Shown one piece after another: positions 1 through 9,643 of a DNA stretch of 64,000 nt. This DNA is from JAOUJD01 sp963811265 (GTDB lineage Bacteria; Pseudomonadota; Gammaproteobacteria; Burkholderiales; Burkholderiaceae_F): positions 1 to 64,000 of the forward strand of contig CAWEQS010000018.1 in assembly GCA_963811265.1 (NCBI GenBank). Direction: 5' to 3'. Position 1 is the stretch's first letter; every line of letters begins with the position of its first letter. The notes beneath the pieces were generated by a model, which saw only the letters and a program-made list of their open reading frames with translations, was not told the DNA's origin and did not search any database. A program made the position numbers and the translations under genes.

Positions 1-54
1 CGCGCAGCCCGCGAGGCCTGCGGCGACGAGTACAGCGATGAAGCGCATCTTCAT
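1..54 (-). CDS. Lipoprotein, N-terminal fragment cut by window edge
   Basis: Only the first 18 codons are inside the window. They read MKMRFIAVLVAAGLAGCA: a charged start, a hydrophobic core and a lipobox (LAGC), so the product is probably exported and lipidated at that Cys. An AAGGA-like ribosome site lies just upstream of the ATG. The gene follows mrpD on the same strand after about 116 bases and could be the last gene of the RND/Mrp unit. Nothing can be said about its function from the fragment. Confidence 0.6.
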   Translation of the reverse strand, partial: MKMRFIAVLVAAGLAGCA

Positions 55-170
55 GTCCGGATCCTTCGGGCGGTGCGTGGTGCTGCCAGGCGGTCGGGAA
101 GGCTCTCCCGGCGCGGGCAACGGCATGTTCGCATGGGCGACGTGCGACAGCTTCGAATCCGCGGCGTCGT

Positions 171-1916
171 TCAAAGGGGAGCACCGCTGAGGAGCAGCCA
201 ACCGAACAGCGCGGCCAGCGTGAGCAGTCCGATGCTCGCCGACGGCCAGCGGCGCACGAAGCCGTCGGCCGACTCGAACGCGGTCCCGACGGGCCGCACG
301 AGGCGTCGAACGGACTCACCGGCGGCGGCACCGGCGCGGGCGGACCCGGCCATCGGGCTGCGCGCCAGCGCGAATGCCAGCGCCGCGCCGCCGAGGAGCA
401 CCAGCAGCGTCGTCACGAGTTCCGATGGCGCGAGCGGATTCTTGATGAGGTCGCCGGGCACCGGGCCGAGCGCGGCGAAGGCGAGCAGCAGGGAGGCCAG
501 CGCCAGCGCCAGCGCCGCCAGTTCCGACGCGCGCGCGACGCGCTTCACGGGCTGGACCGGTGCGGATGGTCGCCGCAGCGCGTTGACCAGCACCAGCACG
601 ACATACCCGGCGGTGAACACGGCGCCGCCCTGCAGCACGATCGTCCACCACCATTGCCCGGACTGATCGGCCGCGTCGAGCAGCAGTTTCTTCGCGAGGT
701 ACGCGCCGCTCGGGACCACGCCCATCAGCGCCACCCCCGACAGGACGAACGCGAGCAGGGTGATGGGCATGGCGCGCGCGGCCCCGGCGAGATCGGCGAT
801 GCGGTCGTGGCCGAGCGCGGCATAGACCAGCCCGGCCGCCATGAACATGCCGGCCTTGGCTGTCGCGTGCGAGATCGCCTGCAGCGTTCCGGCGCTCAGT
901 GCGGCGCCGTGCTCCAACGCGCCGCCGCCGGCATCGAAGGCGAGCGGGAACATCAGGAACAGGTAACCGATCTGCGCCACCGTGGAATACGCGACGAGCA
1001 ACTTCAATCGCTCCTGCCGCAGGGCGACGACGCTGCCGACGACGATGGCCGTGGCCCCCAGTGCCGCCAGCAGCTGGGCTGCCGACCACGTGACCACACC
1101 GGGCATCACGTCGAACCACAGCCGCACGACCAGGAACCACGAGCCCTTGATCACGAGCGCCGACAGCACGGCGCTGGCGGCGGCGGGCGCGCCGCCATGG
1201 GCCGGCGGCAGCCAGATGTGCAGCGGGAACAGCGCCGTCTTGGCCAGCAGGCCGACGGTCATCAGCGCGCCAGCGGTCCACGCCACGGCGCCCGGCTGGA
1301 TGCGCTCGGACAAGAGCACGATGTCCAGCGTGCCGTAGCCGCCGTACAGCAACACCGCGCCCAGCAGGTACAGCACCGAGCCGCACAGCGCGAACAACAG
1401 GTAGCGCAGCGCGGCACGCAGCGTTTCGTCCTTGCCCTCCAGGCAGACCAGCGGCACGCCGGCAAAGGTGAGCAGTTCCAGCGCCACGTACAGCGTGAAC
1501 AGGTCGCCGCTGACGAACACCAGGTTCAGCGATCCCCACACCGCCAGCAGCAGCAACCAGTAGGTGAAGGGCTTGCGCGATTCCGTCTTGCCGGCGGGCG
1601 TGTCGAAGTCGGCGTATGCAAACACGCTGATGCCGCAGACGACCACCGCCACGGCCAGCATCATGGCCACCGACAGGCCGTCGGCGCGCAGGGCGATGCC
1701 CAGCGGTGGCGACCAGCCCCCCAGCACGTACACCAGTGGCGCGCCGGCGTGCAGCCAATCGTTGGCGATCACCACGACCAGTGCCAGCCCGAGCAGCACC
1801 GTCAGCAGCGCCACCCTGCGCACATGCCTTCCACCCATGCACAGGCCGACCAGCAGCCCCATGAACGGCAGCAGCACCGCCACGGCCAGCCACAGCCCCC
1901 CCGGCGTGCTCTGCAT
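171..1916 (-). CDS. mrpD: Mrp-type cation/proton antiporter subunit D (NuoM/N-like)
   Basis: This is a 581-residue polytopic membrane protein of the NuoL/M/N proton-channel family. The conserved Glu is in the LYVALELL segment. The channel Lys is in AKTALFPLHIWLPPAH, and a second Lys is in SHATAKAGMF. In Mrp complexes this subunit forms a proton path that drives Na+ or K+ efflux. I chose the ATG at 1916 because GGGAG sits just upstream and the protein then starts directly into a membrane segment; the open frame runs further upstream without homology. It follows mrpC by 23 bases. At 581 residues it is longer than a usual MrpD of about 500, the excess being C-terminal. It is the only NuoL/M/N-type subunit in this operon. 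Confidence 0.9.
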   Translation of the reverse strand: MQSTPGGLWLAVAVLLPFMGLLVGLCMGGRHVRRVALLTVLLGLALVVVIANDWLHAGAPLVYVLGGWSPPLGIALRADGLSVAMMLAVAVVVCGISVFAYADFDTPAGKTESRKPFTYWLLLLAVWGSLNLVFVSGDLFTLYVALELLTFAGVPLVCLEGKDETLRAALRYLLFALCGSVLYLLGAVLLYGGYGTLDIVLLSERIQPGAVAWTAGALMTVGLLAKTALFPLHIWLPPAHGGAPAAASAVLSALVIKGSWFLVVRLWFDVMPGVVTWSAAQLLAALGATAIVVGSVVALRQERLKLLVAYSTVAQIGYLFLMFPLAFDAGGGALEHGAALSAGTLQAISHATAKAGMFMAAGLVYAALGHDRIADLAGAARAMPITLLAFVLSGVALMGVVPSGAYLAKKLLLDAADQSGQWWWTIVLQGGAVFTAGYVVLVLVNALRRPSAPVQPVKRVARASELAALALALASLLLAFAALGPVPGDLIKNPLAPSELVTTLLVLLGGAALAFALARSPMAGSARAGAAAGESVRRLVRPVGTAFESADGFVRRWPSASIGLLTLAALFGWLLLSGAPL

Positions 1917-1939
1917 CTGTGCTCCCTGGACGACGCCGA

Positions 1940-2281
1940 TCACGATGCAGGCGAGTCGTGGTTGTCCGTGGCCGGCGGCTCGGAGGACAGCGAGGCCGAG
2001 CCGCTGGACTCGATCAGCCGCACCACCAGCGCCACCGCCAGGGCGGTGGCGGAAAAGGCGACGACGATGCCGGTGATGAGCAGCGCCTGGGGCACCGGGT
2101 CGGCGTTGAGCCCTGCGGCCGCGCCGCGCCTGGCCAGCGCACCGAAGAGCAGGAACACGCCCGAGCCCATGACGTTGAAGGCGACGATCTTGCGCAACGG
2201 ATGCGGCTGCACGATCAGGCCGTACAGCCCCAGTCCCACCAGCCCGGCGGCGCACAGGCCATAGAGTGTCTCGGTGGTCAT
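1940..2281 (-). CDS. mrpC: Mrp antiporter subunit C (NuoK-like)
   Basis: A 113-residue NuoK/MnhC-family protein with three predicted membrane helices, starting MTTETLYGLCAAGLVG. The conserved core around VAFNVMGSGVFLLFGALA and the DPVPQALLITGIVVAFS stretch are typical of MrpC. In the complex it sits beside subunit D and shares the NuoK fold. The ATG at 2281 gives the normal family length; longer in-frame extensions overlap mrpB and carry no homology. It lies 70 bases after mrpB and 23 before mrpD in the Mrp gene order E-F-G-B-C-D. Confidence 0.93.
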   Translation of the reverse strand: MTTETLYGLCAAGLVGLGLYGLIVQPHPLRKIVAFNVMGSGVFLLFGALARRGAAAGLNADPVPQALLITGIVVAFSATALAVALVVRLIESSGSASLSSEPPATDNHDSPAS

Positions 2282-2351
2282 GCCCGCGCCCCAGGGCCTG
2301 CGGCCGGTGCTGCCGGACGGAAATGCACCCCCACGGGTGGCCGCGTCGGTC

Positions 2352-3293
2352 TCATGGCGCATCCCTCCGCGAAGGAGGGCCGGCCAGCAGCAGGCCCAGC
2401 ACCAGCACCAGCGTGGGCATCAGTGCGGCTTCGATGAGCACGATCATCGGTTTGGCCCAGCCGTCGGGATAGGCCAGGAAGGCGCCGGCGACCGCCACCC
2501 CGACAAAACCGACCGCGATGAACACCAGCGGTCCGACGACGATGCCGATGCGCAGCCAGCGCCGGCCGATGGCAGGCGTGTCGGCCAGGCCGGCCATCAG
2601 CACCAGCGTCCACATGGCCGCCAGGATGGTGGCCCCCTGGAACTTGCCGCCGGGATGATCTGCGCCGGCCCAGAAGATGTACACGCCGATGATCAGGCCC
2701 ACCGGGGGCAGCAGCCGCGCGAAGTAGGCGAGGATCCCGTCGGGGTCGGACCGGTGCCTCAGTCCCGGGCGGCCGCCCCAGACGCGGTCGGGCGCGAACG
2801 ACCAGACGCCGATCAGCGCGATCACCAGCACGATGGCTTCGAGCAGCGTGTCGAGCGCGCGGAAGGCCAGCAACACGCCGGTGATCGGGTTGCCGACGCC
2901 GGTAGCCGGCATCCGCGCCACGACCTCGTCGGCCAGCGTCGGCGCGGGTTCGGGCAGCGCCAGCACGCACAGCCCCAGCACCACCGACACGGCCAATGAC
3001 AGCAGCTTGGCCACGGCGCGCAGGCCCGGACCACTGCGCTCGGACCAGGTCGCCGCTTCGGTGTCGCGCAGCCGCGATGCGGCACCGATCAGCAGCGCGC
3101 CGGTCAGGCCGCCGCCGATGGCCGCTTCGGTGAGCGCCACATCCACGCCGTACAGCCGCACCCACACCAGCGACAGCAGCAGGCCATAGGCGACGAAACC
3201 GGAGATCGCCAGGAAGGCTTCGCGTGCCACCACGGTCCACAAGGCCAGCCCCAGGAGCAGGAGCACGGCAGCGCTGCTGACGACCTCGGTCAT
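2352..3293 (-). CDS. mrpB: Mrp antiporter subunit B fused to MbhD/MbhE-like (MrpA C-terminal) domain
   Basis: A 313-residue membrane protein. The N-terminal half (roughly residues 1-90) matches the DUF4040/MbhD module normally found at the C terminus of MrpA, with VDVALTEAAIGGGLTGALL. A short MbhE-like part follows. The C-terminal half (about 180-313) is a typical MnhB domain (PPVGLIIGVYIFWAGADHPGGKF). So this one gene carries the tail of MrpA and all of MrpB, while no NuoL-like MrpA N-terminal channel is encoded in the operon. The ATG at 3293 overlaps the mrpG stop by four bases. It is likely an integral part of the antiporter scaffold near the cation path. Confidence 0.87.
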   Translation of the reverse strand: MTEVVSSAAVLLLLGLALWTVVAREAFLAISGFVAYGLLLSLVWVRLYGVDVALTEAAIGGGLTGALLIGAASRLRDTEAATWSERSGPGLRAVAKLLSLAVSVVLGLCVLALPEPAPTLADEVVARMPATGVGNPITGVLLAFRALDTLLEAIVLVIALIGVWSFAPDRVWGGRPGLRHRSDPDGILAYFARLLPPVGLIIGVYIFWAGADHPGGKFQGATILAAMWTLVLMAGLADTPAIGRRWLRIGIVVGPLVFIAVGFVGVAVAGAFLAYPDGWAKPMIVLIEAALMPTLVLVLGLLLAGPPSRRDAP

Positions 3294-3583
3294 TGGGGCC
3301 GATCCCGGCGCCGCGCGGCGCGCGCGATGAGTTGCGACACCGCGGCGCCCGACAGCAGCACCAGCAGCCAGATCAGCACGAGCTTGAGCCATGCGAGCAC
3401 GCCGGCGACCTGCGGCATCAGGCCGAGCACGATCAGCGCCAGCCCCAGGTTGTCGGCCTTGGTCAGCGCATGCAGCCGCGTGTAGGCATCGGGGAAGCGC
3501 AGCAGCCCGACCGAGCCGGCCAGGTAGAAGAAGGCGCCGAAGCTCACCATCGCGTAGGTGTAGACGTCGAGCAGCGTGCTCAT
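3290..3583 (-). CDS. mrpG: Mrp antiporter subunit G
   Basis: A 97-residue MnhG/PhaG-family protein with three membrane helices. Family signature segments are visible: GAFFYLAGSVGLLRFPDAYTRLHALTKADNLG. It is one of the small subunits required for assembly and activity of Mrp complexes. The ATG at 3583 starts MSTLLDVY and fits family length; upstream in-frame codons overlap mrpF in another frame and look non-coding. It overlaps mrpB by four bases (ATGA), implying translational coupling. Confidence 0.93.
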   Translation of the reverse strand: MSTLLDVYTYAMVSFGAFFYLAGSVGLLRFPDAYTRLHALTKADNLGLALIVLGLMPQVAGVLAWLKLVLIWLLVLLSGAAVSQLIARAARRRDRPQ

Positions 3584-3641
3584 CGGACGACCCTCCGCGC
3601 TGCGCGCTGCGGGATGAGCACGTCGGGGCGGCCGTGCGCGC

Positions 3642-3926
3642 TCATTCCTCGTCGTCCTCGACGACGATGCGCTCCTGTGGCGCCGCGAACATGACGAACG
3701 CGATCGACGCAAACGCCGCCAGCAAGGCCAGCGTCAGGGCCACGTCGACCAGCGCCACTTCGCCCGTGGCGGTACCGAAGAGCAGCAGCACGGCGATGGC
3801 GCCCGAACCCAGCAACTGGGCCGCCATCATGCGGTCCGCATAGCCCGGGCCACGCGCCACGCGCACCAGCCCCAGCGCCACCATCAGCACCACGAACGCC
3901 GCCATCGACAGCAGGAACTCATCCAT
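3642..3926 (-). CDS. mrpF: Mrp antiporter subunit F
   Basis: A 94-residue MnhF/PhaF-family membrane protein, three helices, with the diagnostic RGPGYADRMMAAQLLG loop and an acidic C-terminal tail (EDDEE). It is a small structural subunit of the Mrp antiporter. The start overlaps the end of mrpE by eight bases. The gap to mrpG is 58 bases with no obvious feature. Confidence 0.93.
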   Translation of the reverse strand: MDEFLLSMAAFVVLMVALGLVRVARGPGYADRMMAAQLLGSGAIAVLLLFGTATGEVALVDVALTLALLAAFASIAFVMFAAPQERIVVEDDEE

Positions 3927-4432
3927 GGCGCCGCCCCGGGATCAGCGCCTTGGCATAGGCGCGCTCCTCGGTCGCCAGGTCGTCGACCACGGGCTGGCCG
4001 ACATCGAGGCAGTGGTACTCGATCGCCGTGTCGGTCTCGTCGGTGGGCACCGAGCCCGGCAGCAGGCTGGAGATCAACTCGAAGGCATTGCGTGCCGAAC
4101 CACGCGGCAACTGCACCGGATAGTCCACGAAGCCGGGCTTCAGCGGCAGGCGGGGATGCAGCGCACGCAGCGCCACGTCCAGGCCCGCTCGCAAAGACTG
4201 CCAGAGGAACCGCGGCAACAGCAGCGCGCAGTGCCGTGACGCGCACGCGCCCGCTGGCAGGCGGCAGCAGTCGCAGGCTCAACCAGGTTGCGGCGGCCGT
4301 GGCGATCAGGCCGACCAGCACATTGGCCGGCTTGGCGCTCTGGTCGATGACGATCCAGATGCCGAAGAACATGGCCGCGCGCAACACCGCGACTCCGGCG
4401 CGCGCCGTCGACGATGCCCCGCCGTCGCTCAT
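3919..4432 (-). CDS. mrpE: Mrp antiporter subunit E, frame broken once
   Basis: The two halves are in different frames. The first (ATG at 4432, MSDGGASSTARAG) carries membrane helices including MFFGIWIVIDQSAKPANVLVG. The second, from about 4215, reads PRFLWQSLRAGLDVALRALHP and ends in the soluble MrpE domain (LLPGSVPTDETDT ... YHCLDVG). Joined they make a normal MrpE of about 170 residues. The break lies near 4205-4218 and is explained by one missing base. The start overlaps the preceding gene's stop by four bases. Because the flanking Mrp genes are intact, I infer a sequencing error rather than a dead subunit. Confidence 0.83.
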
Positions 4433-5062
4433 GACAGCGCTCCTTCCGCGACCTGCGGCCCGGTGACCTGGACATCGATCCGACTCAGGCGCTCGTACAG
4501 CCGGGCCTCGGCGCGGATCGGCCACCAGTCGTAAAGGAAGATCTCCATCGGCCGCCACAGCGCCACCCAGGCGCCGATGACCAGCGCGTCGACGATCATC
4601 CGTCCATAGCTCGCTGTATCGACAATGCTGGCGATGTACTCGCCGACGACGACCGTCAGCCCGACGAACGCGAGTCCGATCAGCAGGCTGACGCGGCCCA
4701 CGCGAAACAGCCACCGCAGTCGCGCGCGCGTGGCCAGCGCGCGCTGCGCGGAAATATTCGTGCACGGCATCGGCGAGGGTCGCCGCGTCGTCCGGCGTGG
4801 ACGGCGTGCGGCCGAGGCGAATGGCCAGTGCCAGGGGCGCGCGCGCCGGCGCCTCGCGCGCCCAGTCGACGATGTAGGCCTCGGCGTTCGGATCGAGATC
4901 GCGCTCGCGAAAGGGGGCCGGGTCCATCGAGTTGAAGAGCTGCGCCGTTTCCCGGAGGTAGAGCTGCAGTTCGGTTCGGGACGCCGCGGCGTCGACGCCC
5001 GATGCGGCCGATGGAGCGCTGCCGGCGCGTGCCGCGTTCGGAGGCGACGGTAGGGTTCCCAT
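4429..5062 (-). CDS. Conserved hypothetical protein with two membrane helices, frame broken once
   Basis: About 211 residues after repair. The soluble N-terminal part contains LYLRETAQLFNSMDPAPF and DLDPNAEAYIVDWAREAP. After a frame break near 4750 (one extra C in a TTTCC run) comes a C-terminal part with two likely membrane helices (VSLLIGLAFVGLTVVVGEYIA and MIVDALVIGAWVALW) and a cytosolic tail. I recognise it as a recurring uncharacterised proteobacterial family but cannot assign a function. It starts four bases after the RND stop and overlaps mrpE by four bases, so it is translationally linked to both and may be an accessory of either transporter. Confidence 0.6.
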
Positions 5063-5065
5063 CGG

Positions 5066-8000
5066 TCAGGCGGCCGGGGCCGCCGCGGCCGGGCGCGGCG
5101 ACTCTTCGTTGCCGAGCAGGGTCATGTACAGCACCGGCAGGAACGATCAGCGTCAGCAGGGTGGCGACCAGCAACCCGCCCATGATGGCGAAAGCCATCG
5201 GGCCCCAGAACACGGTGGGCGCGATCGGGAGCAGGCCCAGGACGGTGGAGATCGCGGTCAGCATCATCGGCCGCAGCCGGTCGGTGGCCGAGGCGAGCAC
5301 CGCCTCGCGCACGCCGCGGCCCTGGCGCGTTCCTCCTCGATGGAGACGATCAGGATCACCGCGTTCTTGGCGATCATGCCGATCAGCGCCAGCATGCCGA
5401 GGATCGCGACGAAGCCCAGCGGCCGGTTGAACAGCAGCAGCGACATCACCACGCCGATCAGCCCGAGCGGCAGGATCGCGACCACCATCGCCAGGCGGCG
5501 GAAGCTGACCAGCATGACCATCATCGCGAGCAGCATCAGCACGATCATCACCGGCACCACCGCGAAGACCGACGCGCTCGAGACTGCGCTTTCCTCGTAC
5601 AGGCCGCCGGTGTCGACCTTGTAGGGCTTCGGCAGCTTGCTCGAGAACTCGTCGATCTTCGGCGCCAGCGCGCCGACGACCGTCGCGGGCAGCACGCCGG
5701 GGACGACGTCGGCGCGCACGGTGAGGGTGGGCACGCGGTCGCGGCGCCAGACCATCGGGAACTCCTGCTCCTCGACGATGGTGGCGAACTGCTTCAGCGG
5801 CACCATGCGCCCGCTGGGCGCGGGCACCTGCAGCGAGTTCAGCGTCTCGAACGACGCGCGCTCGCTATCGACGGTGCGCGCCACCACGTTCACCAGGTAG
5901 ATATCGTCGCGCACCTGCGTCACCACGGTGCCGGTGACGGCGGCGTTGAGCATGCCGGCCAGCGCCTGCGAGCTGATGCCGAGCTGGCGCGCCTGGTCCT
6001 GGTCGATCTTGACGCGCAGCTGCCGGGCCGGCTCCATCCAGTCGAAGTGGACGTGGCGCGTGCGCGCGTCGGAGCCGAGCACCTTGGCCAGCTCGAGCGA
6101 GATGCGGCGCACCTCGTCCTTGTCCGGCCCGGTGACGCGGTACTGCAGCGGCCAGCCGACCGGCGGACCGAGCTCCAGCGGCGAGACGCGCGCCACGACG
6201 TCCGGGAACTGCTCGGCCAGCACCTTCTCCAGCTTGACCTGCAGGCGCTCGCGCGCGTCGAGGTCCTTGGCGACGATGACGAACTGCGCCGAAGAACGGG
6301 TTGGCGAGCTGCACGTTGAGCGTCAGGATGAAACGGATCGCGCCGCGCCCGACGTAGGTGCTGAAGTGGTCGACGTCGGGGTCGGCCTTCAGCATTTCCT
6401 CGAGCCGCTTGGCCTGCTGCCTCGGTCGCGAAGATCGACGCGTTCTGGCGCAGCGTCATGTCGACGGTCAGCTCGGGCCGGTCGCTGGCCGGGAAGAACT
6501 GCTGCGGCACGAACTGCCCAGCAGAATCAGCGCGGCGAGGAAGGCGGCCAGCGTCACGCCGATGGTCAGCCACTTCATGCGGATCGCGCCCTGCAGGAAG
6601 GCGGTGTAAGCCCGCCAGCAGCTTGCTCGGCTTGGGCTCGGTCTGCCTGCTCGTCTTCGGCGCTCGCAGCAGCGCCTTGCCGATCAGCGGCGCGAAGACC
6701 ACCGCCACCAGCCAGCTGACGATCAGCGAGATGGCGACCACCGAGAAGATCGAGAAGGTGTACTCGCCGGCCGAACTCTTGGCGAAGCCGATCGGCACGA
6801 AGCTGGCGATCGTCACCAGCGTGCCGATCAGCATCGGCGCGGCCAGCGTGCGGTAGGCGAAGGTGGCGGCCTCGTCGGGGCTGTCGCCGGCGCCCAGCCG
6901 GCGCAGCATCGCGTCCACCGTGGTCATCGCGTCGTCGACCAGCATCCCGAGCGCGATGATCAGCGCGCCCAGCGAGATGCGGTGCAGGTCGATGTTGGCC
7001 ACGTCCATGACCGCGAACACGATCGCCATCGTCAACGGAATGGCCAGCGCCACCACCGTGCCCGGGCGCACGCCCAGGCTGACGAAGCTGCACACCAGGA
7101 TGATGACGATGGCCTGCCACAGCGAGGTCATGAAGTCGCTGATCGCCAGATCGACCGTCACCGCCTGGTCGGCCACGAGCGTCGGTCTCGATGCCCACCG
7201 GCAGGTTGGCCTATGATCTCGGCCATCTCCCTGCGCACGTTCTCGCCCAGCGCCAGGATGTCGCCGGCATCGCGCATGGCGATCGCCAGGCCGATGGCCG
7301 GCTTGCCGTTGACGCGGAACATCGGCTGCGGCGGGTCGGTGAAGCCGCGCCGCACCTTGGCGATGTCGCCCAGGCGGAAGATGCGGTCGCCGGCGACGAT
7401 GTTCACCGCTTCGATGTCGTGCCTCGGTGTCGAAGGCGCCGGTCACGCGCAGGAACACGCGCTCCTGCTCGCCCTGCATGCGTGCCGGCCGGGCGCACCA
7501 GGTTCTGCGCCTGCAGCGTCTGCACGATCTGGTTCAGGTTCAGCCGCAGCCCCGCCAGCCGCTCGGCCGAGAACTCGATGAAGATCTGCTCGTCCTGCGC
7601 GCCCAGCACCTCGATCTTCGACACGTCCGGCACCTGCAGCAGGCGCGAGCGCGCCGCCTCCACGTGGTCGCGCAGCTCGCGGAAGTCGAAGCCGTCGGCG
7701 GTGAACGCGTAGATGATGCCGAAGGTGCTGCCGAAGTCGTCGTTGAAGAACGGCCCGAGCACGCCCTTCGGCAGCGTGTGCCGCATGTCGCCGACGTTCT
7801 TGCGGACCTGGTACCAGACGTCGGGCACCGTGTCCGGCGGCGTGGACTGCTTCAGGTCGACGAAGATCGTCGTCTGCCCGGCCACGGTGTAGCTGCGCAC
7901 GCGGTCGAGGTGGTCGGTCTCCTGCAGAGTGCGCTCCAGCCGCTCGGTCACCTGCTTCAGCGTCTCTTCCACCGTCGCGCCGGGCCAGCCGGCGGCGACG

Positions 8001-8147
8001 ACCATCGTGCGGAACGTGAAGGCCGGGTCCTCGCCGCGGCCCAGGCGCATGAACGACAAGGTGCCGGCGACCACCGCCAGGATCATCAGGAAGACCACCA
8101 GCGAGCGCTTCGGACAGCGCCCACTCGGACAGGTTGGGGCCGATCAC
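5066..8147 (-). CDS. RND efflux pump permease, frame broken about a dozen times
   Basis: Reassembled across frames this is a full-length inner-membrane RND permease of about 1,020 residues. Recognisable parts include the N-terminal helix (LVVFLMILAVVAGTLS), porter domain (RLGRGEDPAFTFRTMVVAA, VSKIEVLGAQDEQIFIEFS), the TM4 motif LGMLVDDAMTTVDAMLRRL with its proton-relay acidic pair, and the C-terminal FVAILGMLALIGMIAKNAV. The GTG start at 8147 overlaps the adaptor stop (GTGA). Breaks lie near 8107, 7480, 7425, 7210, 7190, 6609, 6517, 6420, 6290, 5322 and 5145; most are removed by deleting one base, for example an extra G in GAGG at about 6420 and 7425. It exports unknown substrates using the proton gradient; no outer-membrane channel gene is present. 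Confidence 0.85.
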
Positions 8148-9255
8148 GAGCGGCCCTCGGGCAGGCGGACCTTCTGGCCCGGGCGCAGGGCCTGCACACC
8201 GGCGGTGACGACCACGTCGCCCGGCTTCAGCCCCGAGGCGACCTGCACCGTCGTGGCGTCGGAGGCGCCCACGGTGATGTGCGCAGCGCGACGGTGCCGG
8301 TGCCGGGGTCGACGACCCACACCGCGGTCTTGCCGTCGGCGCGCACCAGCGCCGCGGCCGGGATCGTGACGCCGGCGGCGGCGTCGAGCCGCATGCGGCC
8401 GGTGACGGTGCTGCCCAGGCGCATCGCCGGCGGCGGATCGATAAGTCGCACGCGCACGGCGAAGGTGCCCGTCACCGGGTCCGCGCGCGGCGAGACCTCG
8501 CGCACCTTGCCGGCCGCCGTCACCTTCGGATCGCTGCTCAGCGTCACGGTGATGTCGGCGTTCTTCGGCGCGTTGTCCTTGACGCGCGCCGGCACGTCGA
8601 ACACGGCGTCGCGCGCGCCTTCGCGCGCGACCTGGATGATCATGCGCCCGGGGGACACCATCTCGCCCGCCTCCGGTCCGCGCGCCGTCACCACGCCGGA
8701 AATCTCGGAGACGAGGCGTGTATAGCCAAGGCGGTTCTGCGCCAGGCTCAATTGAGCCTGCAGCGCCTCGACCTGCGACTCGGCCGACCGCAGCATGGCT
8801 TCGGCCTGGTCGTACTGCGTGCGCGACACCGCGGCGTCGACCACCAGGTCGCGCATGCGATCGAAGTGGTTGCGTGCCTCGAGCAGCCGCGCGTTGGCCC
8901 CCGCGATCTGCGCGCGCACCGACTGCACGCCGCTTTCCTCGTTCTGCGGATCCAGGCGCGCGATCAGTTGTCCCGGCCTGACGCTGTCGCCGATGTCTAC
9001 CGTTCGCTCGATCATCCGGCCGTCGATGCGGAACGAGAGGTTGACCTCGTTCTGCGGCTGCACCGTGCCGGTGAGGGCGACCACGCCCGCGCTTTCACCC
9101 TTGCCGATCGTCGTCGTGCGCACCGGACGCACCTCGGGCTGCGGCGCTTCCGTGGCGCGTTGGCAGGCCGACAGCGCGGCGAATGCCCCAAGGGCCACGA
9201 AGACCCTCGCGCATGCCAGGCGAGGCATGCGAAGAGCGGGGAAGTTTTGGGGCAT
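8144..9255 (-). CDS. RND periplasmic adaptor (membrane fusion protein), lipoprotein, frame broken once near C-terminus
   Basis: HlyD/AcrA-type adaptor of about 370 residues. The signal ends in a lipobox (FAALSACQ). The barrel-sandwich hybrid (VQPQNEVNLSFRIDGRM, GDSVRPGQLIARLDP) and alpha-hairpin (RSAESQVEALQAQLSLAQNR) are clear, followed by the beta-barrel and membrane-proximal domains. One missing C near 8278 shifts the last about 45 residues, which continue in another frame as HITVGASDATTVQVASGLKPG to the TGA at 8144. It anchors in the inner membrane and links the RND pump to an outer-membrane channel. Starts at 9255 or at an internal ATG at 9228 are both possible. Confidence 0.87.
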
Positions 9256-9499
9256 GGGGTGGTCACTCCGGTGAATGCCTGGGCTTGCCTTGCTCCGCCC
9301 TCGCGGGACTGGCCGTCCCGGCCGGTGACGAGGTTGTGACGCTTCGTCGCGCTGGGCGTGGCCGGGGAGTCGTCTGCTGGCGGCTTCGTTCGTGTTCTTG
9401 CCGTCCTGTGTCCGTCTGCCGGGCGATTGTCAGCACGCGCAAAAAATCCCGGGCGATGCTACACGGACATCCCCGGATTCGTGCAATTTCCGGTGCGTG

Positions 9500-9519
9500 C
9501 TTGACACGCGTGTGTCAAG
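9500..9519. promoter_or_regulatory. Perfect inverted repeat, candidate operator
   Basis: Arms CTTGACAC and GTGTCAAG flank the spacer GCGT. It lies about 245 bases upstream of the RND adaptor start, inside a 388-base non-coding gap (9256-9643). A dimeric repressor of the TetR or MarR kind is a reasonable guess for a pump operon, but no regulator gene is nearby. The arms resemble FNR half-sites, but the 8-base spacing between TTGAC and GTCAA is wrong for FNR. I see no other feature in the gap and no U-run that would make it a terminator. Confidence 0.4.
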
Positions 9520-9643
9520 CGCATCGACGCCGGCCTTGACAGCGCGAGGCGGACCGGTACCGACTATCGGCCGTGCCCGCCCAGCTCGAGCGCTTCAGGA
9601 TCGCGGCGACTCGCGAGCTGACCGGCGCGCAGCAGCGTGGCGA

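Noticed and set aside
9501..9518. FNR-like half-sites TTGAC and GTCAA
   Set aside because: Spacer is eight rather than four bases, so FNR would not bind as a standard dimer.
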